Assembly (NCBI RefSeq): GCF_009818105.1
Contig: NZ_CP046564.1
Span: 372,001-436,000, forward strand
Direction of reading: 5' to 3'
DNA length: 64,000 nucleotides
DNA from: Bacillus sp. N1-1
Lineage (GTDB): Bacteria > Bacillota > Bacilli > Bacillales > Guptibacillaceae
Position 1 is the first letter of the stretch, and each line of letters begins with the position of its first letter. Positions 52,877 through 61,030 of this stretch are shown piece by piece. The notes under the pieces are model-generated. The model was given only the letters and a program-made list of their open reading frames with translations, was not told the DNA's origin and did not search any database. Position numbers and translations under genes: made by a program.

Positions 52877-54274
52877 ATGGAAGTTAAGCAGGAAAAGTCG
52901 TATTCTCTTGAAAGTAACAGTCAATCGGTAAAGGCTTCTCAGTCAAAAAGAGCATATTCGTGGTTTATCATTCCTTCTCTAATTGGTATCTTACTATTTC
53001 TTGTCCCTGTTCCTTTTAATGGAAAAATGACAATTGGTGTAGGAATTCTAGCCGAATCTATTCAAATACAACTGGCTCCAATCCTCCCTGGCTTTATGAC
53101 TGCTATTCTCATTTTATCTGCTATTATACCTATTGTTACAAAAGCGTTTGAACCTAAAGCGATCATGCTCCGTCCTTTTCTTAAGCAACTATTCTATGTG
53201 AACTGGTTCTGGATCAGTACGAGATTGATCGGAGCGCTCTTTGCGGTCATGACGTTATTTAAATTTGGACCGGAATTTATCATTTCAGATGTATCAGGTG
53301 GAACGATGCTGTACTCACTTGTACCAGTTCTTGCAGCCTGGTTTCTCTTTGCTGGTCTGTTAATGCCACTCTTATTGGAATTTGGGTTAATGGATTTCTT
53401 TGGAACAGCCCTTCGCTATGTGATGCGACCATTATTTAAATTACCTGGTCGCTCATCCATCGATGCGCTTGCTTCCTGGATGGGGGCAGGGACCGTTGGG
53501 GTATTGATCACAACGAAACAGTATGAAGAAGGGTACTATACAAAAAGAGAAGCTGCCGTTATTGCAACAAACTTTTCGATCAATTCGATTGCATTCAGTC
53601 TTGTTGTTATTAGCTTCATTGGATTAGAAGATATGTTTATTCCTTTCTACTTTACGGTTGTAGTTGCAGGGCTAGTTGCTGCGTTTGTTTGTCCTCGAAT
53701 ACCACCGCTATCTCGTAAAGCGGACACGTACTATGAAGGTACAGGAAAGCAGATTTCAGAAGATGTACCTGAGGGTGTCTCTAGCTTCAAGTGGGGTATA
53801 CAAAAAGCGCTTGAGAAGGCTTCAGAAGTAAAAGGTGTTAAGTATGTAGCGGGGCAAGGTGTGAATACAGTTCTAGATATTTACTTCGCTTTGATTCCAC
53901 TAGTGATGGCTCTTGGTACCATTGCACTGATTATTGCTGAATTCACTCCTTTCTTTACGTATTTATCAATGCCGATTGTTCCGATTCTAGAACTGATGCA
54001 AATTCCTGAAGCGGCTGCTGCAGCTCCAGCAATGCTCGTTGGTTTTGCGGATATGTTTTTGCCAGCTGTAATTGGGACAGGTATCGAAAGTGAACTTACC
54101 CGTTTTGTTATCGCAGCTGTTTCGTTAACACAGCTTATCTACATGTCTGAGATTGGTATTTTACTAGTAAAATCAAAAATACCTATTTCAGTTCTTGAAC
54201 TTGCGGTTATTTTCCTACAGCGTACGGTTATTACGCTCCCTATTATCGTCGTTATGGCTCATTTCTTTTTATAA
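52877..54274 (+). CDS. YjiH-type membrane protein (nucleoside-recognition/Gate domain)
   Basis: A 465-residue protein with about ten to eleven membrane segments. It carries the YjiH/Gate-domain signatures GAGTVGVLITTKQYEEGYYTKREAAVIATNFSINSIAF and EAAAAAPAMLVGFADMFLPAVIG. These proteins are presumed transporters of nucleosides or amino-acid derivatives. Here, coupling to a class-III aminotransferase in a sigma-54 unit suggests import of an amine or amino acid that the next enzyme transaminates (inference). Confidence 0.82.
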   Translation: MEVKQEKSYSLESNSQSVKASQSKRAYSWFIIPSLIGILLFLVPVPFNGKMTIGVGILAESIQIQLAPILPGFMTAILILSAIIPIVTKAFEPKAIMLRPFLKQLFYVNWFWISTRLIGALFAVMTLFKFGPEFIISDVSGGTMLYSLVPVLAAWFLFAGLLMPLLLEFGLMDFFGTALRYVMRPLFKLPGRSSIDALASWMGAGTVGVLITTKQYEEGYYTKREAAVIATNFSINSIAFSLVVISFIGLEDMFIPFYFTVVVAGLVAAFVCPRIPPLSRKADTYYEGTGKQISEDVPEGVSSFKWGIQKALEKASEVKGVKYVAGQGVNTVLDIYFALIPLVMALGTIALIIAEFTPFFTYLSMPIVPILELMQIPEAAAAAPAMLVGFADMFLPAVIGTGIESELTRFVIAAVSLTQLIYMSEIGILLVKSKIPISVLELAVIFLQRTVITLPIIVVMAHFFL

Positions 54275-54301
54275 AAGCTGAATTTAAAGGAGGAGATCAC
54301 A

Positions 54302-55627
54302 ATGTCTACATCATTTGAACAAAGATACAGCAACATGTCAGACTATCTAGCACCTAGTATGGCAAAAGATCATCCTAATCTGCCTGTTGTGAAAGAAGAA
54401 GGGTGTTATTACTATGGTGCTGATGGAAAAACCTACCTTGATTTCACTTCTGGTATTGCAGTTGCAAATACAGGACATCGTCATCCAAAAGTAGTACAGG
54501 CGATCAAAGATGGCGCTGATTCTCTTATGCACGGACCATCAGGTGTCATTATGTATGACTCCATTCTTCAACTAGCTGAACGACTTCAAGGCATTATGCC
54601 AAAAGATTTGGATTGCTTTTTCTTTGCAAACAGCGGTACTGAGGCCATTGAAGGTGCGCTGAAATTGGCGAAATACGTAACGAAGCGGCAGTACGTTATT
54701 TCATTTACAGGGTGTTTCCATGGACGTTCGCTAGGTGCCCTTGGCGTGAGCACATCTAAAAGCAAGTATCGGAAATTTTTGCAGCCGAATGGATTAACGT
54801 ATCAAATTCCTTATGCCGATGTCGCTAGCTGTCCAAACGACCAAAGCATTGAGGACTATTGTGTGAAAGAACTCGAAAAGGATTTTGAGCGCCTTTTTGA
54901 TCATCAGGTCACTCCTGAGGAAGTTGCTTGCGTGATTGTGGAGCCAGTATTAGGAGAGGGCGGTTACTTAATTCCTCCAAAAGAATGGCTACAGAAGGTG
55001 AGAGAGATTTGTGATCGGCACGGCATGTTACTCATTTTTGATGAGGTTCAAACAGGGTTTGGGCGTACAGGAGATTGGTTTGCTGCCCAAACGTTTGATG
55101 TGACACCAGACATTATGGCGATCGCAAAAGGAATTGCTTCTGGGATGCCGTTGAGTGCTACTGTCGCTTCAAAAGAATTAATGAGTCAGTGGCCAATGGG
55201 GACACACGGGACAACATTTGGCGGTAATCCAATTGCATGTTCAGCAGCGCTTGCAACACTTGATGTGATTGAAGAGGAAGGCTTACTTGAAAACTCTAGG
55301 GAAATGGGCGCTTATGCTTTAGAAAAATTAGCGCTAATAAAGGAAAAGCATCAGGTGATTGGTGATGTGCGTGGTGTAGGATTAATGATTGGAATCGAAA
55401 TTATTGACCCTGACACAGGTAAACCCGATGGGAACGGAATGATGCGTATTTTAGACCTATCACTCGAAAAAGGCGTGCTTTTTTACCTTTGCGGAAAGCA
55501 CCAGGAAGTTATTCGCATGATTCCTCCGCTTATTATCACGAAGGAACAATTAGATGAAGGGCTTCGCGTTTTTGAGGAAGCAGTGACTGTTTTTGAACAG
55601 GAAAAGGCGGTCCCTGTAGGATCATAA
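54302..55627 (+). CDS. Class-III PLP aminotransferase (4-aminobutyrate/ornithine-type)
   Basis: A 441-residue cytoplasmic enzyme with the fold-type I features of omega-amino acid transaminases: [42 protein letters not shown], and the PLP-binding Lys in [14 protein letters not shown], followed by [11 protein letters not shown]. Family members act on 4-aminobutyrate, beta-alanine, ornithine or similar. The start follows AAAGGAGGAGATCACA. No semialdehyde dehydrogenase is adjacent, so the pathway cannot be completed from this window. Confidence 0.88.
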   Translation: MSTSFEQRYSNMSDYLAPSMAKDHPNLPVVKEEGCYYYGADGKTYLDFTSGIAVANTGHRHPKVVQAIKDGADSLMHGPSGVIMYDSILQLAERLQGIMPKDLDCFFFANSGTEAIEGALKLAKYVTKRQYVISFTGCFHGRSLGALGVSTSKSKYRKFLQPNGLTYQIPYADVASCPNDQSIEDYCVKELEKDFERLFDHQVTPEEVACVIVEPVLGEGGYLIPPKEWLQKVREICDRHGMLLIFDEVQTGFGRTGDWFAAQTFDVTPDIMAIAKGIASGMPLSATVASKELMSQWPMGTHGTTFGGNPIACSAALATLDVIEEEGLLENSREMGAYALEKLALIKEKHQVIGDVRGVGLMIGIEIIDPDTGKPDGNGMMRILDLSLEKGVLFYLCGKHQEVIRMIPPLIITKEQLDEGLRVFEEAVTVFEQEKAVPVGS

Positions 55628-55634
55628 TAAGTTT

Positions 55635-55663
55635 TACCCTATCATGAATTGACGTGATAGGGT
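55635..55663 (+). terminator. Terminator of the sigma-54 operon
   Basis: ACCCTATCA pairs with TGATAGGGT around about 10 nt, followed by TTCTTT. Confidence 0.75.
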
Positions 55664-55719
55664 TTCTTTAATTTCAAAACGAGTTCACGGATATAAACAA
55701 AATTCGCGTAGTTATGATC

Positions 55720-55733
55720 ATTTCCGCGGAAAT
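55720..55733. promoter_or_regulatory. Perfect palindrome upstream of the dedA unit
   Basis: ATTTCCGCGGAAAT lies alone in a 200-bp gap. It is a possible operator for the dedA-peroxiredoxin unit; no known regulator is assigned. Confidence 0.35.
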
Positions 55734-55864
55734 ATTTTTAAATTGGTGAAAAAACACGATAAAAAAACTTAAATGGAAGAATAAAGAAGCCTTATTCCGG
55801 TTTCGTGATCGGAGATCAGGGAAATGAATAGATAGTTTTAAATAGAGAATAAAGGAGATCCATT

Positions 55865-56476
55865 ATGTTGGAATTTCTGATTCAATTCCTGAAAGAGCTT
55901 GGCATCTGGGGTCTTTTAATTAGCAATGCGCTTGAAGCGTCATCCTTACCTTTTCCTGGTGGGATGATGACGTTAACGTATGGTTACTTATTAAATGCTT
56001 CCATTATTGAAATGGTCGGTTTTGCATTTCTGACAAGCGTGATCTATACCATTTTTAGTTTTATTCCTTATGGGATCGGTTTGAAAGTAAAGGATAAAGT
56101 AGAGAAGAAGCTTAAGAAGAAGAAAGTAGAACGTGTACAGAAATGGTTTAGAAAGTGCGGATCATGGAGTATTGCGATTACACGCCCACTAGGTGTAGGA
56201 AATTATGTGTCTTACGTATCGGGGATGAGTAAAGTAAAGGCATGGGTATTTGCTTTGCTTACCTTTGTGGGAATTTTCCCTTGGACAATTGCGATGTTGT
56301 GGATCGGAAAGAATGGAAATATCAAATCAGTGCAAGCCATTTTTGGAAGCATTCAGAAATACGTCTTCTTAATACTAATCGTGGCAGTTATTGGATTAAT
56401 TGGGTATCACTACTATCAAAAAAAGTGTAAAATTGAACATAAGAAACAGGTGATCAACACAGATCAAACGTCTTGA
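55865..56476 (+). CDS. DedA-family membrane protein
   Basis: A 203-residue membrane protein with about five segments, VTT/DedA domain (SLPFPGGMMTLTYGYLL, then ITRPLGVGNYVSYVSGMSK). DedA proteins act as lipid scramblases or flippases and support envelope homeostasis. The charged segment KVEKKLKKKKVERVQ lies between segments two and three. It is 19 bp upstream of the peroxiredoxin-like gene and probably co-transcribed. Confidence 0.87.
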   Translation: MLEFLIQFLKELGIWGLLISNALEASSLPFPGGMMTLTYGYLLNASIIEMVGFAFLTSVIYTIFSFIPYGIGLKVKDKVEKKLKKKKVERVQKWFRKCGSWSIAITRPLGVGNYVSYVSGMSKVKAWVFALLTFVGIFPWTIAMLWIGKNGNIKSVQAIFGSIQKYVFLILIVAVIGLIGYHYYQKKCKIEHKKQVINTDQTS

Positions 56477-56495
56477 CAAGTAAGGAGAGGTTACT

Positions 56496-57056
56496 ATGGA
56501 TCAATTAACTTACCAACTTGAAATTCCAGAAAGTACGAATGTTACGCTTGCAGAGCTTATTAATCATAAGAAATCAATGGTTGTATTTGTACGTCATCTT
56601 GGCTGACCCGTCTGTCGAGCTTATCTTACGCAGTTGCGTAAGCGCGTAAACGAAATTGAGAAGGAAGACTTTCAAATTATTGCTATTGCGCCTTCTAATG
56701 CCTCATACATCCGTCAGTTCACAGAAGCCTTCGGAGAGTTTCCTTTTGTTATAGCGGGAGATCCGAAAAGAAAAGCCTATCGAGGGATGGGTCACCATAC
56801 AATGCCGAAGTGGAAATTACTTGGACAAGCAGCTATTGGGTTCATCACTCGTAAGATGGATGGATTTATCCCAAAAGAGCAAAAGAAGAAAGACTTTGTT
56901 CTTAAATCAATGAAAACTCAGGATGTTTATATTCAAGGTGGGACATGGATTTATGACGACAGAGGGAAGCTAATCTGGCATCATATTGATCAGTCTCCAG
57001 AGGACCATGCAAAAATCGACTCTGTCATTGAAGTGTTAAAAAAGCATAACGCATAG
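56496..57056 (+). CDS. Peroxiredoxin-like (AhpC/TSA, SelU/PRXL2-like) protein with in-frame UGA, probable selenoprotein
   Basis: An ATG behind AAGGAGAGG starts a frame that is open for 186 residues except for one TGA at 56604-56606, codon 37. The sequence around it reads FVRHLG-U-PVCR. In this thioredoxin-fold family (AhpC-TSA_2) this position is normally the first Cys of FxRHxGCPxCR. Thus UGA sits precisely where a redox Cys is expected, giving a UxxC motif as in SelU. The rest (IIAIAPSN, VIAGDPKRKAYRGMG, GGTWIYDDRGKLIWHH) is intact. A stem-loop follows the UGA. Gene finders would call only a truncated ORF from 56634. A nonsense mutation is the alternative. Confidence 0.75.
56607..56642 (+). 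promoter_or_regulatory. Bacterial SECIS-like stem-loop
   Basis: CTTACGC (56625-56631) pairs perfectly with GCGTAAG (56636-56642) around the loop AGTT. The loop starts 25 nt after the UGA and has G as its second base. Both fit the general bacterial SECIS description (apical loop about 16-37 nt after UGA, G in the first two loop positions). Confidence 0.6.
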
Positions 57057-57057
57057 C

Positions 57058-57091
57058 AAAATCGCTTCTAACAATGTTAGAAGCGATTTTT
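57058..57091. terminator. Bidirectional terminator
   Basis: AAAATCGCTTCTAAC pairs with GTTAGAAGCGATTTT, placed after the peroxiredoxin-like gene and facing the surface protein gene. Confidence 0.88.
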
Positions 57092-57129
57092 GCGTATCAA
57101 TTTATTTTAGGAGGAACATGATAGGTGAA

Positions 57130-58479
57130 TTACTGATTCACGACTTTTCTGCGAATAGCAAATGCTGAACCAGCTACAGCAAGAGAACCTACTGTAATCC
57201 AAAGTGCTGTTAGGTCAGATGACTGCTCGCTCGCACCACCCATACCTGTCTTAGGCATATCACCAGGCATTGCTTCTCCAGCGAACTTATCCGGCATTTG
57301 GTTAACAATTGCTCCACCTAGAGATTCACCTACACCGAACATGAACGCATAGCCTTCACGGAATTGATCTGTTGATGCTTTAAAATCCCCAGACATATAC
57401 GATTCAAAAGAGGCAACCACTTGTTTTTCATGAGCCATTAGTGCTTCGATTGCCGCATCAGTTGGAAGGTTTTCTTCTGTTGCTGTTCCAAGGAAGGTAC
57501 CGAAATCTTCAGGGAATGTTGTTAATAAACGTTCTTTTGCCATGTTCATCGCTTCCTCGTCTTCAGAAAGAGAGGCAACGACAAGATCAGCTTGTGCAGC
57601 AATATGGTCTTCCTGCCAGATCTTTTCAAACTGAGCAGCACCTTCATCTCCATATATTGATCCGATCGCGGCTTTAAAGTCAGCGGTATTTCTGTCTTCA
57701 GCCCAGTTTACAAAGTCATAGTCTTCTGATTGATCATACCCCTTCTCAAGACCAAGTGAAGAAAGAGCAAAGTGTTCAGATGCTAGACTGTTTAGAGTTG
57801 AGCGTAAATCTGCAGCTGGTGTAACAGCTTTCGTGTTATCAAATTTATCCGGCATTTGTGTTACGATCGCACTCGATAATGCTTTACTGATCGCAAACAT
57901 GTGCTTATGTCCTTCGCGGAATGTTGTATAAGCTTGTTCATAATTTCCTTCTGTATACTCATCAAAGGTAGTTAGTACTTGATCTTCATGAACTTCTAAA
58001 ACATCTGCAGCTGCTTCTTTTGGAAGGTTACCTTCTGTCGCCGTATCAAGGAAAGTGGAGAATTCATCAACAAATTCATCTACTTCTTTCTCAGCTTCTT
58101 TTCGAAGTTCTGCATCATCTTCAGTTGCCGCTTTTACAAAATCAGCAGAATAATCATTGTGCTCTCTAAAAATGTCCTCAAATTGTTGCGCCGCTTCATC
58201 GCCATAAACAGATGCGATTGCTGGAGTCATATCAGCTGCGTTTTGATCGAGTGCTTCTGTCACTTCTTCAGCATCCTCAGTGCCATCATACGATTTGGTC
58301 ATCGACGTAACAGCTAGTACAAAATGTTCGGATAAGAGTTGATCAAGTGTGGCTCGTAGATCGGCAGCTGGTGTGCTTACTGTTGGTTCTGGGTCAGCTG
58401 CACCTGCAACTGTTGGAAACAATAGGGTTAGCCCTAGAGCCGGAACCATTAATTTTTTAAATGCTTTTTTCATGTTCAT
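57130..58479 (-). CDS. Surface protein with two tandem helical repeats and sortase-type C-terminus
   Basis: 449 residues. A signal peptide (about 1-27, ending AGA) is followed by two repeats of about 180 residues. Each begins PAADLR(A/S)TL and SEHF, and continues through YGDE.A.QFE.I to GTATE.NLP..A and FREG...F. They end in a short linker. The C-terminus has MPKTG, a variant of the LPXTG sortase motif, then a hydrophobic segment and RRK tail. It is acidic and lacks Cys in the mature part. It would be attached to peptidoglycan, exposing four-helix-like domains. No enzymatic function is recognised. Confidence 0.75.
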   Translation of the reverse strand: MNMKKAFKKLMVPALGLTLLFPTVAGAADPEPTVSTPAADLRATLDQLLSEHFVLAVTSMTKSYDGTEDAEEVTEALDQNAADMTPAIASVYGDEAAQQFEDIFREHNDYSADFVKAATEDDAELRKEAEKEVDEFVDEFSTFLDTATEGNLPKEAAADVLEVHEDQVLTTFDEYTEGNYEQAYTTFREGHKHMFAISKALSSAIVTQMPDKFDNTKAVTPAADLRSTLNSLASEHFALSSLGLEKGYDQSEDYDFVNWAEDRNTADFKAAIGSIYGDEGAAQFEKIWQEDHIAAQADLVVASLSEDEEAMNMAKERLLTTFPEDFGTFLGTATEENLPTDAAIEALMAHEKQVVASFESYMSGDFKASTDQFREGYAFMFGVGESLGGAIVNQMPDKFAGEAMPGDMPKTGMGGASEQSSDLTALWITVGSLAVAGSAFAIRRKVVNQ

Positions 58480-58613
58480 TTTTTCTTCACGCTCCTCGTT
58501 TTTATTACCGTTAATTTTGATTACACACAGCTAACGAGGTGAAAAAGAGTTTGGATCACTTTAAGAACTATTTTTTTAGAAAAAACATATTTTTTAATTT
58601 TCCAAAAATAATT

Positions 58614-58642
58614 TTGTAGATAAACTGCACTTATGGTAGTAT
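58614..58642 (+). promoter_or_regulatory. Promoter of the helD-like gene
   Basis: TTGTAG (58614-58619), 17 bp, TAGTAT (58637-58642), 50 bp upstream of the start codon. Confidence 0.55.
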
Positions 58643-58691
58643 TAAACTTCTGTCTCAGTTAAAGGCAAATCTCAGAAGGAGGTAACTGATC

Positions 58692-60797
58692 TTGGATCAT
58701 AAGAATCAAAGTGCCTATCGAAAAGAGAAGCAGCAACTCGATCAAATTGCTGCCGAGATTACAAAACAGCAAAAAGCATTGGAAGGATATCCCCGGTATT
58801 CAGGTGATAATGTAACCGAACAGGTCCTTGAAAGTATTCGAGAAGAAAATCGTCAATCACTTGCTATAGCGGTAAAAGAACCGTATTTTGCGAGAATGGA
58901 TTTTCAAGAAGACGAGAAGCCATCACGTGCCTACTACATTGGGAAGGTTGGGGTAGCACATGGGGATTCACAAGATTCTCTAGTTGTGGATTGGCGAGCG
59001 CCTGTTGCGAGTATGTTCTATGCCTTTACAGGACCAGAAGAGGATGTTTATTACTTATCGCCAGATGGCGTGATTGAAGGGAATATCGAACTAAAAAGAA
59101 ACATTGTGATTCGAGATAAAGAACTTCAGCGAGTGGTGGACACTTATGTAGAAGGAAGCGATCATTTAAGCGGCTCAGATGAGTTTCTTCTCTACCGCCT
59201 GAGTGAAAATAAGGATAATCGCCTTCGTGATATTGTTTCTACAATTCAAGCAAAGCAAAATGATATTATTCGTGCAGAGCGATCGACCCCCTTAATCATT
59301 CAAGGTGCAGCAGGTAGTGGGAAAACAACCGTCGCGCTGCATCGATTAGCTTACTTGTTGTACGAATATCGAGATACCATACAGGCAGGAAGAATGATTA
59401 TTTTTGCACCGAACCGCATGTTTCTTGACTATATTTCTGGCGTTCTTCCTGAGTTAGGTGTAGGAGGCATTCAACAATCGACCTTTACCGATTGGACATT
59501 AAGCATGATTGAAGAGAAAGTGAAATTAGATACTTCAGAAGACGATCTTCAAAAATGGTTCGCCAGAGAGCGGCCAGATATGAATTTGGCTGGAGGAAGA
59601 GTGAAGGGATCCATTGTCTTTAAACACTGGATTGATAAAGCCCTAGTCAATTATAGTCAATCAGTGAGGCCAGAAGGATCTTTCACTCCATTTGAAGGAT
59701 GTACGCTACCCGAAGTTAAAATTAAGCAGTGGTTAGAAGATCTCTCGGCATACCCTGTCGGACGGAAGCGTGAAATGATCATGAATCGCTTTAAAGTCTG
59801 GATTAAAGATGAGATCAAGTCAATTGAAGGAAGTCATGTGCAAAAAGAGTATCGAAAGCTAGCGAATGAGCAGCTGAAGAAATATTTTAAAAAATGGCCG
59901 AAGCAAACAGCGCTTTCTTTTTATAAGTCATTGTTTCAGGCAAATCCACCAGAGTATGTGCCTAAGACCGAAAGAGCTCATATGCTAGATGAGGCACTCA
60001 TAACAGGGACATCAAAGCTTATGAAAAAGAAAAATGTATCCACATCTGACCTAGCTCCTCTTCTCTATATTCAATTTAAATTAAATGGCGTGCATAAAGA
60101 TGATATTTTTCAGCATATCGTGATTGATGAGGCGCAGGACTTTTCTCCTTTTCAATTAGCTTTGTTGATGGAAGTGAATCGAGCTCGATCTTTTACTATA
60201 CTAGGCGATCTTGCCCAGGGAATTCATGCCTATAAAGGCATTCGTCAGTGGGAAGAATTCAGAGAACTTTTCGAGAATAAAGAGCTTTATATGGAATTAG
60301 AACAAAGCTATCGATCCACATTAGAAATTATTGAATTTGCGAATGAAGTCATCGCTCATGCTAACATACCCGTTCAGCCTGCAGTCCCTGTATTTCGGAG
60401 TGGCGAGAGAGTCACCGTTCATGAAATAACGAAAGAGAGTTTATTAGACCGCTTGTTTGAAACAGCTCAGGAAATGAAAGGACGAGGGATGAAAACCATA
60501 GCAATTGTTGGTAGAAGTGAAGAGGAATGCCGGAATTTGTATCAGGCGCTTTCTAAGGACAAGGATGTTAATCTTCTTACAGCAAAAGATCGTTCTTATG
60601 AAGGAGGAATTTCAGTTGTACCAATCTATCTAACAAAGGGTTTAGAGTTCGATGGAGTTATCGTGGCAAATGCAAATGAAGTAAATTATAGATGCAATGA
60701 GGAAGATGCAAAACTCTTATATGTGGGCTGTACCCGAGCATTACATGAGCTTAAGCTGTTTTATACAGAGGTTCCTTCACAGTTGTTACCTGGTTAA
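58692..60797 (+). CDS. helD: HelD-like RNA-polymerase-associated UvrD/Rep-family helicase
   Basis: A 701-residue protein with a TTG start behind AAGGAGGTAACTGATC. The N-terminal coiled coil (about 1-60: YRKEKQQLDQIAAEITKQQKALEG) leads into a DNA-binding region. SF1 helicase motifs follow: Walker A GAAGSGKTT near residue 210, motif II DEAQDFSPFQ, QSYRST (motif IV region) and YVGCTRALHELKL (motif VI). HelD removes stalled RNA polymerase from DNA. It is shorter than B. subtilis HelD (774 aa), so an HelD-like paralogue is possible. Confidence 0.87.
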   Translation: MDHKNQSAYRKEKQQLDQIAAEITKQQKALEGYPRYSGDNVTEQVLESIREENRQSLAIAVKEPYFARMDFQEDEKPSRAYYIGKVGVAHGDSQDSLVVDWRAPVASMFYAFTGPEEDVYYLSPDGVIEGNIELKRNIVIRDKELQRVVDTYVEGSDHLSGSDEFLLYRLSENKDNRLRDIVSTIQAKQNDIIRAERSTPLIIQGAAGSGKTTVALHRLAYLLYEYRDTIQAGRMIIFAPNRMFLDYISGVLPELGVGGIQQSTFTDWTLSMIEEKVKLDTSEDDLQKWFARERPDMNLAGGRVKGSIVFKHWIDKALVNYSQSVRPEGSFTPFEGCTLPEVKIKQWLEDLSAYPVGRKREMIMNRFKVWIKDEIKSIEGSHVQKEYRKLANEQLKKYFKKWPKQTALSFYKSLFQANPPEYVPKTERAHMLDEALITGTSKLMKKKNVSTSDLAPLLYIQFKLNGVHKDDIFQHIVIDEAQDFSPFQLALLMEVNRARSFTILGDLAQGIHAYKGIRQWEEFRELFENKELYMELEQSYRSTLEIIEFANEVIAHANIPVQPAVPVFRSGERVTVHEITKESLLDRLFETAQEMKGRGMKTIAIVGRSEEECRNLYQALSKDKDVNLLTAKDRSYEGGISVVPIYLTKGLEFDGVIVANANEVNYRCNEEDAKLLYVGCTRALHELKLFYTEVPSQLLPG

Positions 60798-60813
60798 TCA
60801 AACGTTTGTTTAA
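60794..60813. promoter_or_regulatory. Palindromic operator-like site (AAACGTTT core), third copy
   Basis: TTAATCAAACGTTTGTTTAA is identical to the site at 35345-35364. It overlaps the helD stop codon and lies 100 bp before the c-di-GMP riboswitch. Confidence 0.5.
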
Positions 60814-60913
60814 GAAATAGCAGGTTAAGTTCGGTTTAATATACGATAAAAATCAGCGAAACTCTCATGATCTCTCTACCGATAATAAAAGTAGTTGGAA
60901 GATAAAACTGAAA

Positions 60914-60991
60914 AAGGCAAACCTATTGAAAAGTAGGGACGCAAAGATTTGGGCCTGCCCGCAAAAATGCGAATGGTTGCCAGACTGCCAG
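60914..60991 (+). ncRNA. Cyclic di-GMP-I riboswitch (GEMM-I)
   Basis: The aptamer shows P1 GGCA/TGCC, the conserved GGCAAACC, P2 CCTATT-GAAA-AGTAGG with a GNRA tetraloop, GGGACGCAAAG, the GGGCCTG start of P3, and GGTTGCC on the 3' side. Just downstream CCAGGG can pair with CTCTGG, using bases of the P1 3' strand, so it may be the switching hairpin. No T-run follows, so control may be translational. It precedes the gene starting at 61031. Confidence 0.92.
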
Positions 60992-61030
60992 GGTTTGAGC
61001 TCTGGGTTCAGAAAAAAGGAGAGCATACCT

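Noticed and set aside
60926..61030. N-terminal extension of the c-di-GMP-controlled protein
   Set aside because: It would translate the riboswitch aptamer, is Cys-rich without meaning, and a GTG with a good ribosome binding site lies at 61031.
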